From: Rhizobium jaguaris
GTDB taxonomy: Bacteria; Pseudomonadota; Alphaproteobacteria; Rhizobiales; Rhizobiaceae
Direction of reading: 5' to 3'
NCBI RefSeq assembly: GCF_003627755.1
Contig: NZ_CP032695.1
Span: 434,001 to 498,000, forward strand
Length of the DNA stretch: 64,000 nucleotides
In this document: positions 33,277 to 42,310 of the stretch, in pieces
Layout: each line of letters opens with the position of its first letter
How positions within the stretch are numbered: position 1 is the stretch's first letter
Position numbers and translations under genes: made by a program
The notes under the pieces: generated by a model
Seen by the model: only the letters and a program-made list of their open reading frames with translations
The model's database searches: none
Told to the model about the DNA's origin: nothing

Positions 33277-34257
33277 ATGTTAATCCTTGTCACCGGCGCA
33301 ACAGGCAAGGTCGGGCAGCACTTCATTGCCCGACTGCTGGACGATTCACGTTTTTCAAAGGCGCGCATCCGTGCGCTTTGCCATAATCGCACTTGCCCTG
33401 AAACAGAGCGGGTAGAGGTAGCACGAGGCTCGATTGCTGATCGAGAAACAGTTGCCGAGGCGCTTACCGGTGTCACCCACGTCGTGCATCTTGCGACATG
33501 CAAGGAAACGCCCGCCGACGTCATGGACGTCACCGTCAAGGGGCTGTTCTGGCTACTCGAGCACTTCCGCACGAGCGCCACCGCGCGCCAGTTCATCCTC
33601 ATCGGCGGTGACGCCGGTATCGGCCATTTCTACTATCGCCACGAAGCGCCCATCACCGAAACCACGCCGCACCAGGCCTATCCAGGATGCTACGCGCTTT
33701 CGAAAGTGCTGGAAGAGCTGATGCTAGCGCAATTCGGTATCCAATATGGCCTCAACGGCTGCTGCCTGCGCGCGCCCTGGATCATGGAAAAGGATGACTT
33801 CAAGTTCACGCTTTCGTTCGGCAACGACGTTTTCGGCGGACCTGACTGGAAGACGCTTGTCCCGCGGGCAGATGCGGAGCGTTATGCCAAGGACAGTACG
33901 GTTCCGCTGCTGCGCGACGCAGACGGACGTCCGTTGAAGCGCAATTTCGTTCATGTCGAAGACCTTGTTTCGGCGATCCTTTCGGCCATCGATAATGCGC
34001 GGACTAAGGGACAGCTTTTCAACGTCTGCATGGATCGACCCGTCGACTATGGCGAAGTCGCAGCCTATCTCGCCCGCACGCGAGGTCTCGGTTCCATCGA
34101 TATAGCCAGCCAGTTCCATTCGAACTGGATGGACAACAGCAAGGCCAAGTACCTGCTGAATTGGAGCCCCGTCTACGATCTGGAAATGCTTATCGACTCG
34201 GCCTGGGAATACGAGCGTTCGGAGGAGGATCCGCGCATCGTCTGGTATCCGGGTTGA
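33277..34257 (+). CDS. NAD-dependent epimerase/dehydratase (extended SDR)
   Basis: 326 residues. Rossmann motif TGATGKVG at the N-terminus, HLATCKETP, a Ser/Thr region (ILIGGDAG) and the YxxxK pair in CYALSK. The C-terminal half is an extended-SDR substrate domain, with NFVHVEDLV. The start ATG at 33277 follows GAGGGGGAG. It is the first gene of a two-gene unit with the sugar-binding protein, 44 bp downstream, so it probably acts on the imported sugar (for example as an aldose or lactone dehydrogenase) and not in nucleotide-sugar synthesis. That is inference. Confidence 0.85.
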   Translation: MLILVTGATGKVGQHFIARLLDDSRFSKARIRALCHNRTCPETERVEVARGSIADRETVAEALTGVTHVVHLATCKETPADVMDVTVKGLFWLLEHFRTSATARQFILIGGDAGIGHFYYRHEAPITETTPHQAYPGCYALSKVLEELMLAQFGIQYGLNGCCLRAPWIMEKDDFKFTLSFGNDVFGGPDWKTLVPRADAERYAKDSTVPLLRDADGRPLKRNFVHVEDLVSAILSAIDNARTKGQLFNVCMDRPVDYGEVAAYLARTRGLGSIDIASQFHSNWMDNSKAKYLLNWSPVYDLEMLIDSAWEYERSEEDPRIVWYPG

Positions 34258-34301
34258 TCACGTGGCGGGCAGTGGCGCCCGCTTTTCAAAGGGAGGAAGC
34301 C

Positions 34302-35291
34302 ATGAGGAAGGCATTGTTGCTTACAGTCGCGGTATTGGCGCTTACGGCCGGACAAACCCTGGCAGCCAAGAAACAGCTTGTCATAGTCGTGAAGGGTTTG
34401 GACAACCCGTTCTTCGAAGCGATCAACCAGGGTTGCCAGAAGTGGAATAAGGAAAACGCGAGCTCCGAATACGAGTGCTTCTACACCGGTCCTGCCTCGA
34501 CCTCTGATGAGGCTGGCGAGGCGCAGATCGTTCAGGACGTGTTGGGCAAGGCGGAAACGGCAGCGATCGCCATATCGCCGTCAAACGCCAAACTCATCGC
34601 CCAGACGCTGAAGACGGCCAATCCGAAGGTTCCGGTGATGACGGTTGACGCTGACCTTGCGGCCGAGGACTCAGCGCTGCGCAAGACCTATCTCGGAACC
34701 GACAATTACCTGATGGGTGCGCGCATCGGTGAGTATATCAAGAAGGCCATGCCGAGCGGCGGCAAGATCTGCACGATTGAAGGCAACCCCGGCGCCGACA
34801 ACATTCTTCGCCGTGCACAGGGGATGCGTGATACGCTGACGGGTAAGAAAGGTCTTACCGAACTAAAGGGCGAGGGCGGCTGGACGGAAGTCGCCGGTTG
34901 CCCGGTGTTCACGAATGACGATGGCGCCAAAGGTGTCCAGGCGATGACGGACATCCTGGCTGCAAATCCAGATCTCGTGGCGTTTGGTATCATGGGTGGC
35001 TGGCCGCTGTTCGGCGCCCCGCAGCCTTATCGTGATCTATTCAAACCGATGGCTGACAAGATTGGCAAGAACCAGTTCGCGATTGGTGCTGCGGACACGA
35101 TCGGCGACGAAGTGGCGATTGCCAAGGAGGGCCTGGTGACGGCACTCGTCGGCCAGCGGCCATTCGAGATGGGCTACAAGGCGCCCTCCGTGATGATGGA
35201 CCTGATCGCCGGCAAGAAGGTCGAGGGTACTCTCTTCACGGGGCTCGATGAATGCACCAAGGACACCGCCGACACTTGCATTCAGAAGTAA
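34302..35291 (+). CDS. Periplasmic sugar-binding protein, ribose type (peripla_BP_4)
   Basis: 329 residues. Signal peptide (ALLLTVAVLALTAGQTLA) then a two-lobe binding fold (QLVIVVKGLDNPFFEAINQG; AIAISPSNAK; ITVDAD-like TVDADL). Good RBS GGGAGGAAG. Four to five cysteines are spread through the mature protein, including pairs near the C-terminus (DECTKDTADTC), which could form disulfides. Works with the permease and ATPase encoded divergently at 31260-33038. Followed by a perfect 12-bp hairpin. Confidence 0.93.
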   Translation: MRKALLLTVAVLALTAGQTLAAKKQLVIVVKGLDNPFFEAINQGCQKWNKENASSEYECFYTGPASTSDEAGEAQIVQDVLGKAETAAIAISPSNAKLIAQTLKTANPKVPVMTVDADLAAEDSALRKTYLGTDNYLMGARIGEYIKKAMPSGGKICTIEGNPGADNILRRAQGMRDTLTGKKGLTELKGEGGWTEVAGCPVFTNDDGAKGVQAMTDILAANPDLVAFGIMGGWPLFGAPQPYRDLFKPMADKIGKNQFAIGAADTIGDEVAIAKEGLVTALVGQRPFEMGYKAPSVMMDLIAGKKVEGTLFTGLDECTKDTADTCIQK

Positions 35292-35298
35292 AAGAGGT

Positions 35299-35330
35299 AA
35301 CCGGAGCATGCCGCTTTCCATGCTCCGGTT
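35299..35330 (+). terminator. Terminator hairpin after the binding-protein gene
   Basis: AACCGGAGCATG (35299-35310) pairs perfectly with CATGCTCCGGTT (35319-35330), eight-base loop, eight bases after the stop codon. No T-run, so it may also protect the mRNA 3' end. The following 250 bp up to 35582 hold nothing recognised. Confidence 0.6.
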
Positions 35331-35582
35331 GACAAATGCCCTGGTGGAAGCCGGCCTAAAAGATTTTTCTGACAGCTAAGTCTCCCGAGACTAAAGTCAG
35401 CGTCGGGATCCGCATCGCATCGTGAATCGGTATCTGGGCATGACCCGCTCGCGACCAAGATTCCAATAGCCTATCATGCCGCGATCGGCCCTGAAGCCTG
35501 GCGTCAGTTCTGCCGCGTTAAACGCCCTGAAATACATCTTGTATTAAAACGCTCACCTGTCGAAGTCTGGGAGTCGTCTGGG

Positions 35583-35921
35583 ATGTTTATTGAAAATAAA
35601 ATTTGTGTTTTCCTGCCATTTGAAACGCTTAAAGGCAGACTCAGAGTAGTACTTGCATCGAAGTTGTTATGGGAAATATTGAAGGCCGCCTTGTTCGTCG
35701 TCGTTTGTGCGGCCGTGCCGACAGAAATGGCAGCCGCACAACCAATCTCGGTAGAGCAGGGCTATCAAAATGCCGCGAAGCCATCTGATGCAAAAAAGAA
35801 GATGACGAAGAGCAAAAACGCGACTTCTACAAATTTTGTAAAGCCAATTTATCTCGGGGCTGCGCCGTATATTTGCACACCAAGCGGATTTGGGCACACT
35901 TCAAAATGCTTTTTAAGATGA
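35583..35921 (+). CDS. Small secreted protein of unknown function
   Basis: 112 residues. A hydrophobic segment near residues 32-46 (LKAALFVVVCAAVP) followed by EMAAAQP looks like a signal peptide with a long n-region, so the true start may be further in. The C-terminus carries two cysteines in APYICTPSGFG and KCFLR; similar short Cys-ending secreted proteins are common hypotheticals in rhizobia. The DNA is AT-richer than the neighbourhood. No function can be assigned. Confidence 0.5.
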   Translation: MFIENKICVFLPFETLKGRLRVVLASKLLWEILKAALFVVVCAAVPTEMAAAQPISVEQGYQNAAKPSDAKKKMTKSKNATSTNFVKPIYLGAAPYICTPSGFGHTSKCFLR

Positions 35922-36068
35922 GCGGCTTTCGGTCTTGAGCGCCGGGTAGGATCCGCGAGGAGTACAGAACGCAGACTGAAAGGGCCGTCTGTTCACAGCC
36001 CTAAAGTGAGCATGTAAGCAATCGGCCCGTCAGACAGCAAAAAAAAGTCCTTGCAGGAATGCTTTGGT

Positions 36069-36581
36069 CTACTTGTGTTGCGACAGCTTTATCCGCATGC
36101 GATTGTATCCAGCGGTTGCATGGTCGCCAGGTCGTACCTTCTGATATTCATCGCCGGCCTTGGCCGGAGTCGTCTTGAATGCATACCAATCTCCGTCCGG
36201 CTCGCGTTTCTGGAATATAACGTTGCCTCTCCTTCGATGACTGAAACAGGTCAATGCCGGGGCGTGTCCTGTCTTCGCGTACCATGTGGCCTTGAAACAG
36301 AGCTTGCCCGGATCGGTTACAAACCAATGCCCAACGCCGTATGAACCCGTTCCTTCACCGGACCACGCCTTAAAGTCGCGCTGTTTTGCCGCAAAATAGC
36401 CTGCGCCGTCTTTCCAGATCCAGGTGCGATTGTAGTAGAGCTGAAACACCTCTTCGGTGGACAGTGGGACTGACTTAGCTGGCGGTTTTGCCATACTGCT
36501 TTGGGCGGCATTTGCAGCAATGGCACCCGTGCTGATCGCACCGAAGATGCACAATAATAGCAGCGTTCGGAATACAGTCAT
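36069..36581 (-). CDS. DUF995-like secreted protein
   Basis: 170 residues. Signal peptide (LLLLCIFGAISTGAIAANA), then a small domain with YYNRTWIWKDGAGYFA, SYGVGHWFVTDPGKLCF and DGDWYAFKTTP. This matches the DUF995 pattern found in rhizobia and relatives; its function is not known. Two cysteines (LCF and TCF) may form a disulfide. RBS AGGAGGAAA is well placed. Stands alone on the minus strand. Confidence 0.75.
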   Translation of the reverse strand: MTVFRTLLLLCIFGAISTGAIAANAAQSSMAKPPAKSVPLSTEEVFQLYYNRTWIWKDGAGYFAAKQRDFKAWSGEGTGSYGVGHWFVTDPGKLCFKATWYAKTGHAPALTCFSHRRRGNVIFQKREPDGDWYAFKTTPAKAGDEYQKVRPGDHATAGYNRMRIKLSQHK

Positions 36582-37083
36582 TGGTTTCCTCCTGTCTGTT
36601 GGATGTCAGCCGGCGATTAATTTCCGACAGATTGGCATTGGAAGAATTGCGATATCTGACCGTCTGTTTGTCGATTTGAGCAGCTTGGGGTTGATCTTGC
36701 AAGCGCCTGGTTTTTTGCAGCCGCGTTTAATCCTTTCTCCAGCATCAGGATCGCGGCGCCGCACCCGTCGGCCTCGGCTGGAGGGCAGAGGTTCTTCTCA
36801 TCGTATCGTTGATAATCGCCTTGCAGATGGTGGCGAGCGGGCCACCCAAGGCGATGGCAGAGGATTGTCGACTTTTTTGGTTCGATGGTCGTTGGCCATT
36901 CTGATGCCAGTCACGAGGCATGCCCCTGGTGCGCAAACATTCTTGGCGACCTGAGGGCACTTTGTTTCGCCGCCTGATTGAATATATATATTCTCAATCA
37001 ATCATAAACAACTTAGTTTTAAAACGTTTGCTTATGAAAACTCAGGGTGGTACAAATAAGCCACTGATTATTGTGAGGAAATT
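36582..37083. other. Intergenic stretch between DUF995 and AraC genes
   Basis: About 500 bp. The left two thirds are GC-rich with no convincing ORF; the right third becomes AT-rich and holds a palindrome (36980-36993) and the leader of the AraC gene. Nothing else is recognised. Confidence 0.5.
36980..36993. promoter_or_regulatory. Perfect AT palindrome upstream of the AraC-family gene
   Basis: GAATATATATATTC, 14 bases, embedded in ATTGA...TCAAT-like flanks, about 90 bp upstream of the TTG start. Possibly an autoregulatory or global-regulator (MucR/Ros-like AT-rich) site. Confidence 0.4.
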
Positions 37084-38271
37084 TTGCCTGACTCGCCACA
37101 GAATGGGCCTTCGCCACCAGTTCCCGTCGAAAGACAAAGTGACGGGCAGGCTAGTGCGCAACCGAATTTGCAGATCGAACGCCGGCGTTGGCCCCGATCG
37201 TCGGACACTGCTCAGGAAGCAAGTGCGCCTTTGCCGCCGGCGCTGGAGCCTCTGCGGTTTTCCACGCGCAGTCTGCCGTTGAGTGATCAATTTGCAGCCT
37301 GGCAGACGTATTTGGCGCCTCTGATGGATATCAGACTGCCGGATGGTGTATCGGAGGAAGCTGGCTTTCCTGCCGATCATACGGCTTGGAACCTTGGCGG
37401 CATGCTCGTCGTCCAGCAATCGGTACCTCCGCATTCTTACGCGCGTTCGGCGGCAAAGCTGCGATCAAATTCGATCGACCATTGGCATGTCGTACTGCTG
37501 CGCAGCGGCCGAAGCTGGACCGAGGTGGATGGCAAGGTCTCTGAGGGTGGGCCGGGGAAGGTGGAGCTAAGGTCCTTGGGCCATCCTTTTCGAGGAAGGG
37601 CGACCGACTCACAAAGTCTCTCCGTTTACCTGCCGCGGGAGCTATTTCTGGACACGGCTGCCGTCAACGACATCAAGAATAATATGGTATTCTCCGATAC
37701 TTATATTAATCTCTTGATCGACTATCTCGGTAGCCTTGAGGCAAAGCTGGCCAGCATGACTGCGCCGGACCTTCCTCGTGTTGTCCAAACAACCCGCGAC
37801 ATGCTGGTTACGTGTCTGTCGTCCCCGGCGGGAAACTCCGGTCCTGAAAAACTACAGAGCAATTTAGCCCTGATGGAGCGCGTGCGTCGTTTTGTTCAGC
37901 AAAATTTGAGTTCGCAGAATCTCACGCCGGATACAATATGCCGGGAACTCGGCATTTCGCGCACCCGGCTTTACCAATTGTTCGAGTCGAGTGGCGGCGT
38001 CCTCCACTATATCCAGAAGCGTCGCCTTTTTTCAGCACATGTTGCGCTCAGCGACACTGTGAACCGACAGCAGATTCTGGAGATTGCCACCGCTGTCGGC
38101 TTTACCTCCGCGGCTCACTTCAGCCGGGCGTTCAGCAAGGAATTTGGTTATACGCCTCGCGAGGCCAGAAACGTTGCAGCGCCGCCCTTTCTTGCTCGGG
38201 CAGTTTCACCCGTGGACATAAAAGACAGCTCAAACCCATTTGGTAACTGGCTTAATTCCCTCGGACATTGA
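37084..38271 (+). CDS. AraC-family transcriptional regulator (possible CuxR-like)
   Basis: 395 residues. The C-terminal third is the double HTH of AraC/XylS proteins (TPDTICRELGISRTRLYQLF and EIATAVGFTSAAHFSRAFSKEFG). The N-terminal part resembles the AraC-binding-like domain 2. The first ~50 residues are polar and Pro-rich and contain an RxxxR motif (R34-R38, in RRRWPR). Starts with TTG, four bases after GAGGAAATT. It is the nearest regulator upstream of the uxs polysaccharide locus. In S. meliloti that locus is governed by CuxR, an AraC-like c-di-GMP receptor; homology to CuxR is not established here. Confidence 0.85.
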   Translation: MPDSPQNGPSPPVPVERQSDGQASAQPNLQIERRRWPRSSDTAQEASAPLPPALEPLRFSTRSLPLSDQFAAWQTYLAPLMDIRLPDGVSEEAGFPADHTAWNLGGMLVVQQSVPPHSYARSAAKLRSNSIDHWHVVLLRSGRSWTEVDGKVSEGGPGKVELRSLGHPFRGRATDSQSLSVYLPRELFLDTAAVNDIKNNMVFSDTYINLLIDYLGSLEAKLASMTAPDLPRVVQTTRDMLVTCLSSPAGNSGPEKLQSNLALMERVRRFVQQNLSSQNLTPDTICRELGISRTRLYQLFESSGGVLHYIQKRRLFSAHVALSDTVNRQQILEIATAVGFTSAAHFSRAFSKEFGYTPREARNVAAPPFLARAVSPVDIKDSSNPFGNWLNSLGH

Positions 38272-38318
38272 TGTAAGCGTATCTCCAGTTATGCTTGGCG
38301 GGGATGTCCCAAGCCGTC

Positions 38319-39674
38319 TCAGAAGGTTGCCACGGCTCTGAGACCAAAAATCGCGGCATTCTGTATCCGTGAATTGGGCTTGCTGGGGTCGGCTGCATTG
38401 CCGCCGGGTCGGATGACATATTGAAAGAAGGGCTGGGCCGACAGCCAAGGCGTTACAGCGGCCTGATAGGTGGTTTCGATCACAGCCTCGGAGCTCGGAA
38501 CGGGCTGTGATGCTCCGGTGAAGGCATTCTGAGCCTTTACCAGATCCGACGTGCCCGAACTCATGCTGGCATAGGCAAAGCTGACACCGGCCGTGTCATC
38601 GTCACGCCCTGGCAGGAGCCCTTTATAGGCAAGACCCATATCAAAATACCAGTTCATGCTATTGCGATCCTGCTGTGGTGCGATCGCTATGCGGACAAAT
38701 CCATTAAGACCATTGTCTGAACTGCCTGGCTCTTGCCAAAGTGTTTGATCGACAACGCCATATAGCGCAAAATTGCCGGAGAGCCGACGCGGGCTCCCGC
38801 TCGACAAAGGATCGGCCAGGGAAACACCGTTCGATGCGGTGGAGAGACTGTCAAACTCCTCCGAATTGTACCAGGCCCCGATCTTATAGGTGCCAGGCAA
38901 ACCCGGATCACCTTTCCCCGGCATATAGGCATAAGCCGCTTCGGCAATCGCGAGCACGCCATCTCCAACCGGAAACCCCAGTCCATTGGCATTGCCGTTC
39001 GGATCTGATCCGGTTGGACTCCCATTGAAGACGGCGGCCTGCAACGTCCAAGCATCGTCAGGCTTGACGATGATCTGGGCGCCCGGAACGGCAAAGGGAT
39101 AGGCCGGTCCTCCTCCCGGAAGATCCGCCGCGAAAATGCCGGGCCATCCGAATGTCGAGTTGACGAAAAGACTGGCGGTATTGCTGATCGCGAAATTCTG
39201 GTCCGCCAGAATTTGCCCGAGCTTCACCGTCACCGCGCCATTCATGAGACTCTGCGAGATATAAAATTCTCCAAGCCTGAAGCCGGGATCTGCCTCAACC
39301 GACGTCACGGTCAGGAGATTGCCTATATTCTTCCCAGACAAGCCCTGGCCCTGAATGGCATAACCGGAAATATGAATGCTGCCGCCGGTCCAGCCTGCCA
39401 ACCGGCCCATGTCGAAGTCGCCCTGCAATTGGAAGACACCGTCATAGGCAGCTCCCCTTCTCAGACCGCCCGATACATTGCCAAGTACATCGCTGGTCTG
39501 CGACATCGTGAAAGTGACACCCTGATCCCGCAACCAGTTGCGATAGCCATGCCAATCGCCGGTGAGCGTCGTTTCGGCGTAGGATGGCGGTGCCGTGTCG
39601 TCCGCCCTGGCACCTGCCGCAAACATTATCATGGCGAGTGTAAGCGGAAGCGCAGCGACGGCTGAATTTCTCAT
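38319..39674 (-). CDS. Carbohydrate-selective porin, OprB family
   Basis: 451 residues. Signal peptide (ALPLTLAMIMFAAGARA), then an outer-membrane beta-barrel with the OprB style: TLTGDWHGYRNWLRDQGVTF near the start, alternating aromatic strands, and a C-terminal aromatic end (GLRAVATF). OprB porins let mono- and disaccharides cross the outer membrane. Converges with the AraC gene and is divergent from the IS remnant and the uxs locus. Which inner-membrane importer it serves is unclear. Confidence 0.9.
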   Translation of the reverse strand: MRNSAVAALPLTLAMIMFAAGARADDTAPPSYAETTLTGDWHGYRNWLRDQGVTFTMSQTSDVLGNVSGGLRRGAAYDGVFQLQGDFDMGRLAGWTGGSIHISGYAIQGQGLSGKNIGNLLTVTSVEADPGFRLGEFYISQSLMNGAVTVKLGQILADQNFAISNTASLFVNSTFGWPGIFAADLPGGGPAYPFAVPGAQIIVKPDDAWTLQAAVFNGSPTGSDPNGNANGLGFPVGDGVLAIAEAAYAYMPGKGDPGLPGTYKIGAWYNSEEFDSLSTASNGVSLADPLSSGSPRRLSGNFALYGVVDQTLWQEPGSSDNGLNGFVRIAIAPQQDRNSMNWYFDMGLAYKGLLPGRDDDTAGVSFAYASMSSGTSDLVKAQNAFTGASQPVPSSEAVIETTYQAAVTPWLSAQPFFQYVIRPGGNAADPSKPNSRIQNAAIFGLRAVATF

Positions 39675-39882
39675 CGGCTTTCCTTTGCCTGAAACATTGA
39701 TCGCATTTCAGTAAGCCTGCGAATGCCGGCCCGTAGACAGTATAACTTCGATGCAGACATGGAAAACCTGTGGGTGAAATAGACAGGTGGCGCGCATCGC
39801 CCTGACGATTGGATCCTTACTCTGGATGTTTGGTGCCGATGTTTGATGGTGCAATCTTCTCGCGATCTCGGAGGAGTTCACC

Positions 39883-40073
39883 GTGGCCATATTCTACATG
39901 GGAGCGCCCGACGACAAGGCAATCCGTCGAGCAATACAAAATAGTGAACGGAGCCTGAGGGCACTTTCGAAGCGGTATGGGATCGGTCAGAAGACCGGCG
40001 CCAGATGAGAGAAGCGGACATCGTTGGCTGATCTGCAGACCGGGCCGAAGGAGCCGCATTCGCCGATCCTCTC
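39883..40073 (+). pseudogene. Decayed IS481-family transposase, N-terminal part only
   Basis: From GTG 39883 the frame reads VAIFYMGAP ... RRAIQNSERSLRALSKRYGI, which is the N-terminal HTH region of IS481-type transposases I know with the continuation KTVAKWKKR. Here that Trp codon is a stop (TGA, 40006-40008). After the stop the frame goes on as EKRTSLADLQTGPKEPHSPIL, still matching the family, then similarity ends near 40073. No catalytic domain or terminal repeats are left. A dead fragment of an old insertion; it sits 200 bp upstream of the polysaccharide genes. Confidence 0.8.
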
Positions 40074-40214
40074 AAAATCGCGATCGGCAAGACATGCTGT
40101 TGCAAATATGGACGCTACGGCAAGTTTCAGGATTCGCGTCTAACGACAGTTAGAATTTTAGAAAGTATAAAAAAACAATCATAACAACGCCGAATACAAC
40201 GCTTTGCTCCGATT

Positions 40215-40235
40215 AGGCACATCACAAGTGTGCCT
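40215..40235. promoter_or_regulatory. Inverted repeat in front of the uxs operon
   Basis: AGGCACA (40215-40221) and TGTGCCT (40229-40235) are perfect arms around a seven-base spacer, ending 39 bp before the uxs start; GATT and AATC extend the symmetry outside. A probable activator or repressor site for the polysaccharide genes. Confidence 0.5.
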
Positions 40236-40274
40236 CCAATCGACAAAGAATAGGCAGACTTTGGGATTAGATCG

Positions 40275-41324
40275 ATGAAAGTCATGCGTCCGATAACCAA
40301 CCGCATTAATACTGACTCGCTCATTAGCGAGATACGTGTTCTCCGCTCGAAACAGCAGGCTCGACATATTCTGGTCGCCGGTGGTGCTGGTTTTCTTGGA
40401 TCGCATCTTTGCGAGCGCCTCCTCAAATTGGGCCACACGGTCATCTGCGTTGACAATTTTTCAACGGGACTGGAACGCAATATCAGCCATCTGCGGGACT
40501 TCAAGCGCTTCAGTGTCATAAGGCATGACGTCGTGGATCCGATCGACATCGAAGTCGATGAGATCTACAACCTTGCCTGCCCGGCATCGCCTCCTCACTA
40601 TCAGGCTGATCCGGTGCATACGATGAAGACGTCCGTTTTCGGTGCACTCAATTTGCTGGAACTTGCTGCATGCACCGGTGCCCGCATCTTCCAGGCCTCC
40701 ACGTCGGAAGTATATGGCGACCCTCTGGTACATCCTCAAGTTGAAAGTTATTGGGGAAACGTGAACCCGTTTGGCCCTCGGTCCTGCTACGACGAGGGCA
40801 AGCGCAGCGCCGAAACGCTATTCTTTGATTTTCATCAGAGACACGATGTCGAGATCAAGGTCGCGCGAATTTTCAATACATATGGCCCCAACATGCGTCC
40901 CGATGACGGCCGTGTTGTATCCAACTTCATCGTTCAAGCGCTGAAGGGTCAGGACATAACGATCTACGGCGACGGCTCACAGACGCGCTCGTTCTGCTTC
41001 GTCGATGATCTCATCGAGGGCTTTCAGCAGCTGATGGCGACCGAGCCGTCGTTCACCGGACCTGTTAATCTTGGGAATCCGGGTGAATTCACCATTCTGG
41101 AACTCGCCGAGCAGGTGATCAAACTGACCGGCTCGCGCTCGAAAATGATCCGTAAGCCGCTGCCGACAGATGATCCGCAGCAGCGCCGTCCCGACATATC
41201 CCTCGCACAGAGCAAACTGGGCTGGCAACCGCTGGTGCCGCTGTCCACCGGCCTGGAAAGGACGATCTGCTATTTCGATCGCCTCCTCACCGTAGAAGCA
41301 CATGAATGGGTGGGGACCGCGTGA
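40275..41324 (+). CDS. uxs: UDP-glucuronate decarboxylase (UDP-xylose synthase)
   Basis: 349 residues, extended SDR. After ~32 variable residues comes the NAD motif GGAGFLGSH; further features are [21 protein letters not shown], the catalytic [11 protein letters not shown] (YxxxK) and RIFNTYGP with NMRPDDGRV, all diagnostic of the UXS subfamily. It turns UDP-glucuronic acid into UDP-xylose. Its TGA overlaps the ATG of the epimerase gene (TGATG). S. meliloti has the same gene order in the locus for an arabinose-containing polysaccharide, where Uxs1 was shown to have this activity. Confidence 0.92.
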   Translation: MKVMRPITNRINTDSLISEIRVLRSKQQARHILVAGGAGFLGSHLCERLLKLGHTVICVDNFSTGLERNISHLRDFKRFSVIRHDVVDPIDIEVDEIYNLACPASPPHYQADPVHTMKTSVFGALNLLELAACTGARIFQASTSEVYGDPLVHPQVESYWGNVNPFGPRSCYDEGKRSAETLFFDFHQRHDVEIKVARIFNTYGPNMRPDDGRVVSNFIVQALKGQDITIYGDGSQTRSFCFVDDLIEGFQQLMATEPSFTGPVNLGNPGEFTILELAEQVIKLTGSRSKMIRKPLPTDDPQQRRPDISLAQSKLGWQPLVPLSTGLERTICYFDRLLTVEAHEWVGTA

Positions 41325-42310
41325 TGTCGCAACGAAAAGTTCTGGTAGCCGGTGGCGCCGGATATATCGGCAGCCACACGGCAAAGCTCCTTCACTCAAA
41401 CGATATTGAGCCGATTGTCTTTGACAATCTGGTCACGGGACATCGCTCTTCAGTGCGCTGGGGACCATTCGTGCACGGCGACATCCTTGACACAAGCGCC
41501 TTGACACGGACCCTCATGCAATACAAGCCGGATGCGGTCGTGCATTTTGCTGCATCGGCCTATGTCGGAGAATCCGTCGAGGACCCCGCGAAATATTACC
41601 GGAACAATGTCATCGGCACGCTGTCCCTGTTGGACGCCTGCCGTCATGCCGAAATCGACAAGATCATATTCTCGTCAAGCTGCGCGACCTATGGCACGCC
41701 GCAGTTTCTCCCGATAACGGAGACAACGGCGCAGCAGCCGATCAATCCCTACGGCAGGACGAAGCTCATTGCCGAGCAGGTCCTGCGGGATTATGCGACA
41801 GCCTATGATCTGAAATATGTTGCGCTGCGGTATTTCAATGCATGCGGGGCCGATCCTGATGGCGAGCTCGGCGAATGGCATGAGCCGGAGACGCATCTCA
41901 TTCCAAGAGCGTTGCTCGCGGCCAGCGGGGCGATCTCGCATCTCGGCGTTTTCGGCGACGACTACGACACGGAAGATGGAACCTGCGTCCGCGACTACAT
42001 CCACGTGACGGATCTGGCACGCGCCCATGTTCTGGCGCTTGAACACCTCGTCAACGGTGGCCGGAACTTCGCAGTCAATCTCGGAACCGGTCATGGCTTG
42101 TCGATAAGCGAAATCCTGACGGCCATCGCTCGCGTGACCGGTCGCGAAGTACCGGTTGAAATGCATCCAAGACGGGCCGGCGACCCGCCGGCTCTATATG
42201 CTGATTCGACCTTTGCGCGTGAGACGCTGGGCTTCTCGCCGGAATATTCCGACATCGACACCATCATCCGCACAGCGGCTCCCTTTTTTGGCTTGGGGTC
42301 ACGGGCATGA
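41324..42310 (+). CDS. uxe: UDP-sugar 4-epimerase (GalE family, likely UDP-xylose/arabinose epimerase)
   Basis: 328 residues, GalE-type SDR with GGAGYIGSH, SSSCATYGTP and NPYGRTK (YxxxK). The GalE family exchanges the C4 hydroxyl of UDP-sugars. Because it is fused in an operon with a UDP-xylose synthase, its main job is probably UDP-xylose to UDP-arabinopyranose, as shown for the S. meliloti neighbour gene uxe; it may also act on UDP-glucose/galactose. Overlaps the glycosyltransferase gene by four bases. Confidence 0.88.
   Translation: MSQRKVLVAGGAGYIGSHTAKLLHSNDIEPIVFDNLVTGHRSSVRWGPFVHGDILDTSALTRTLMQYKPDAVVHFAASAYVGESVEDPAKYYRNNVIGTLSLLDACRHAEIDKIIFSSSCATYGTPQFLPITETTAQQPINPYGRTKLIAEQVLRDYATAYDLKYVALRYFNACGADPDGELGEWHEPETHLIPRALLAASGAISHLGVFGDDYDTEDGTCVRDYIHVTDLARAHVLALEHLVNGGRNFAVNLGTGHGLSISEILTAIARVTGREVPVEMHPRRAGDPPALYADSTFARETLGFSPEYSDIDTIIRTAAPFFGLGSRA

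Noticed and set aside
36745..36960. Possible transposase or integrase remnant between DUF995 and AraC genes
   Set aside because: None of the six frames shows a recognisable HTH or catalytic motif.
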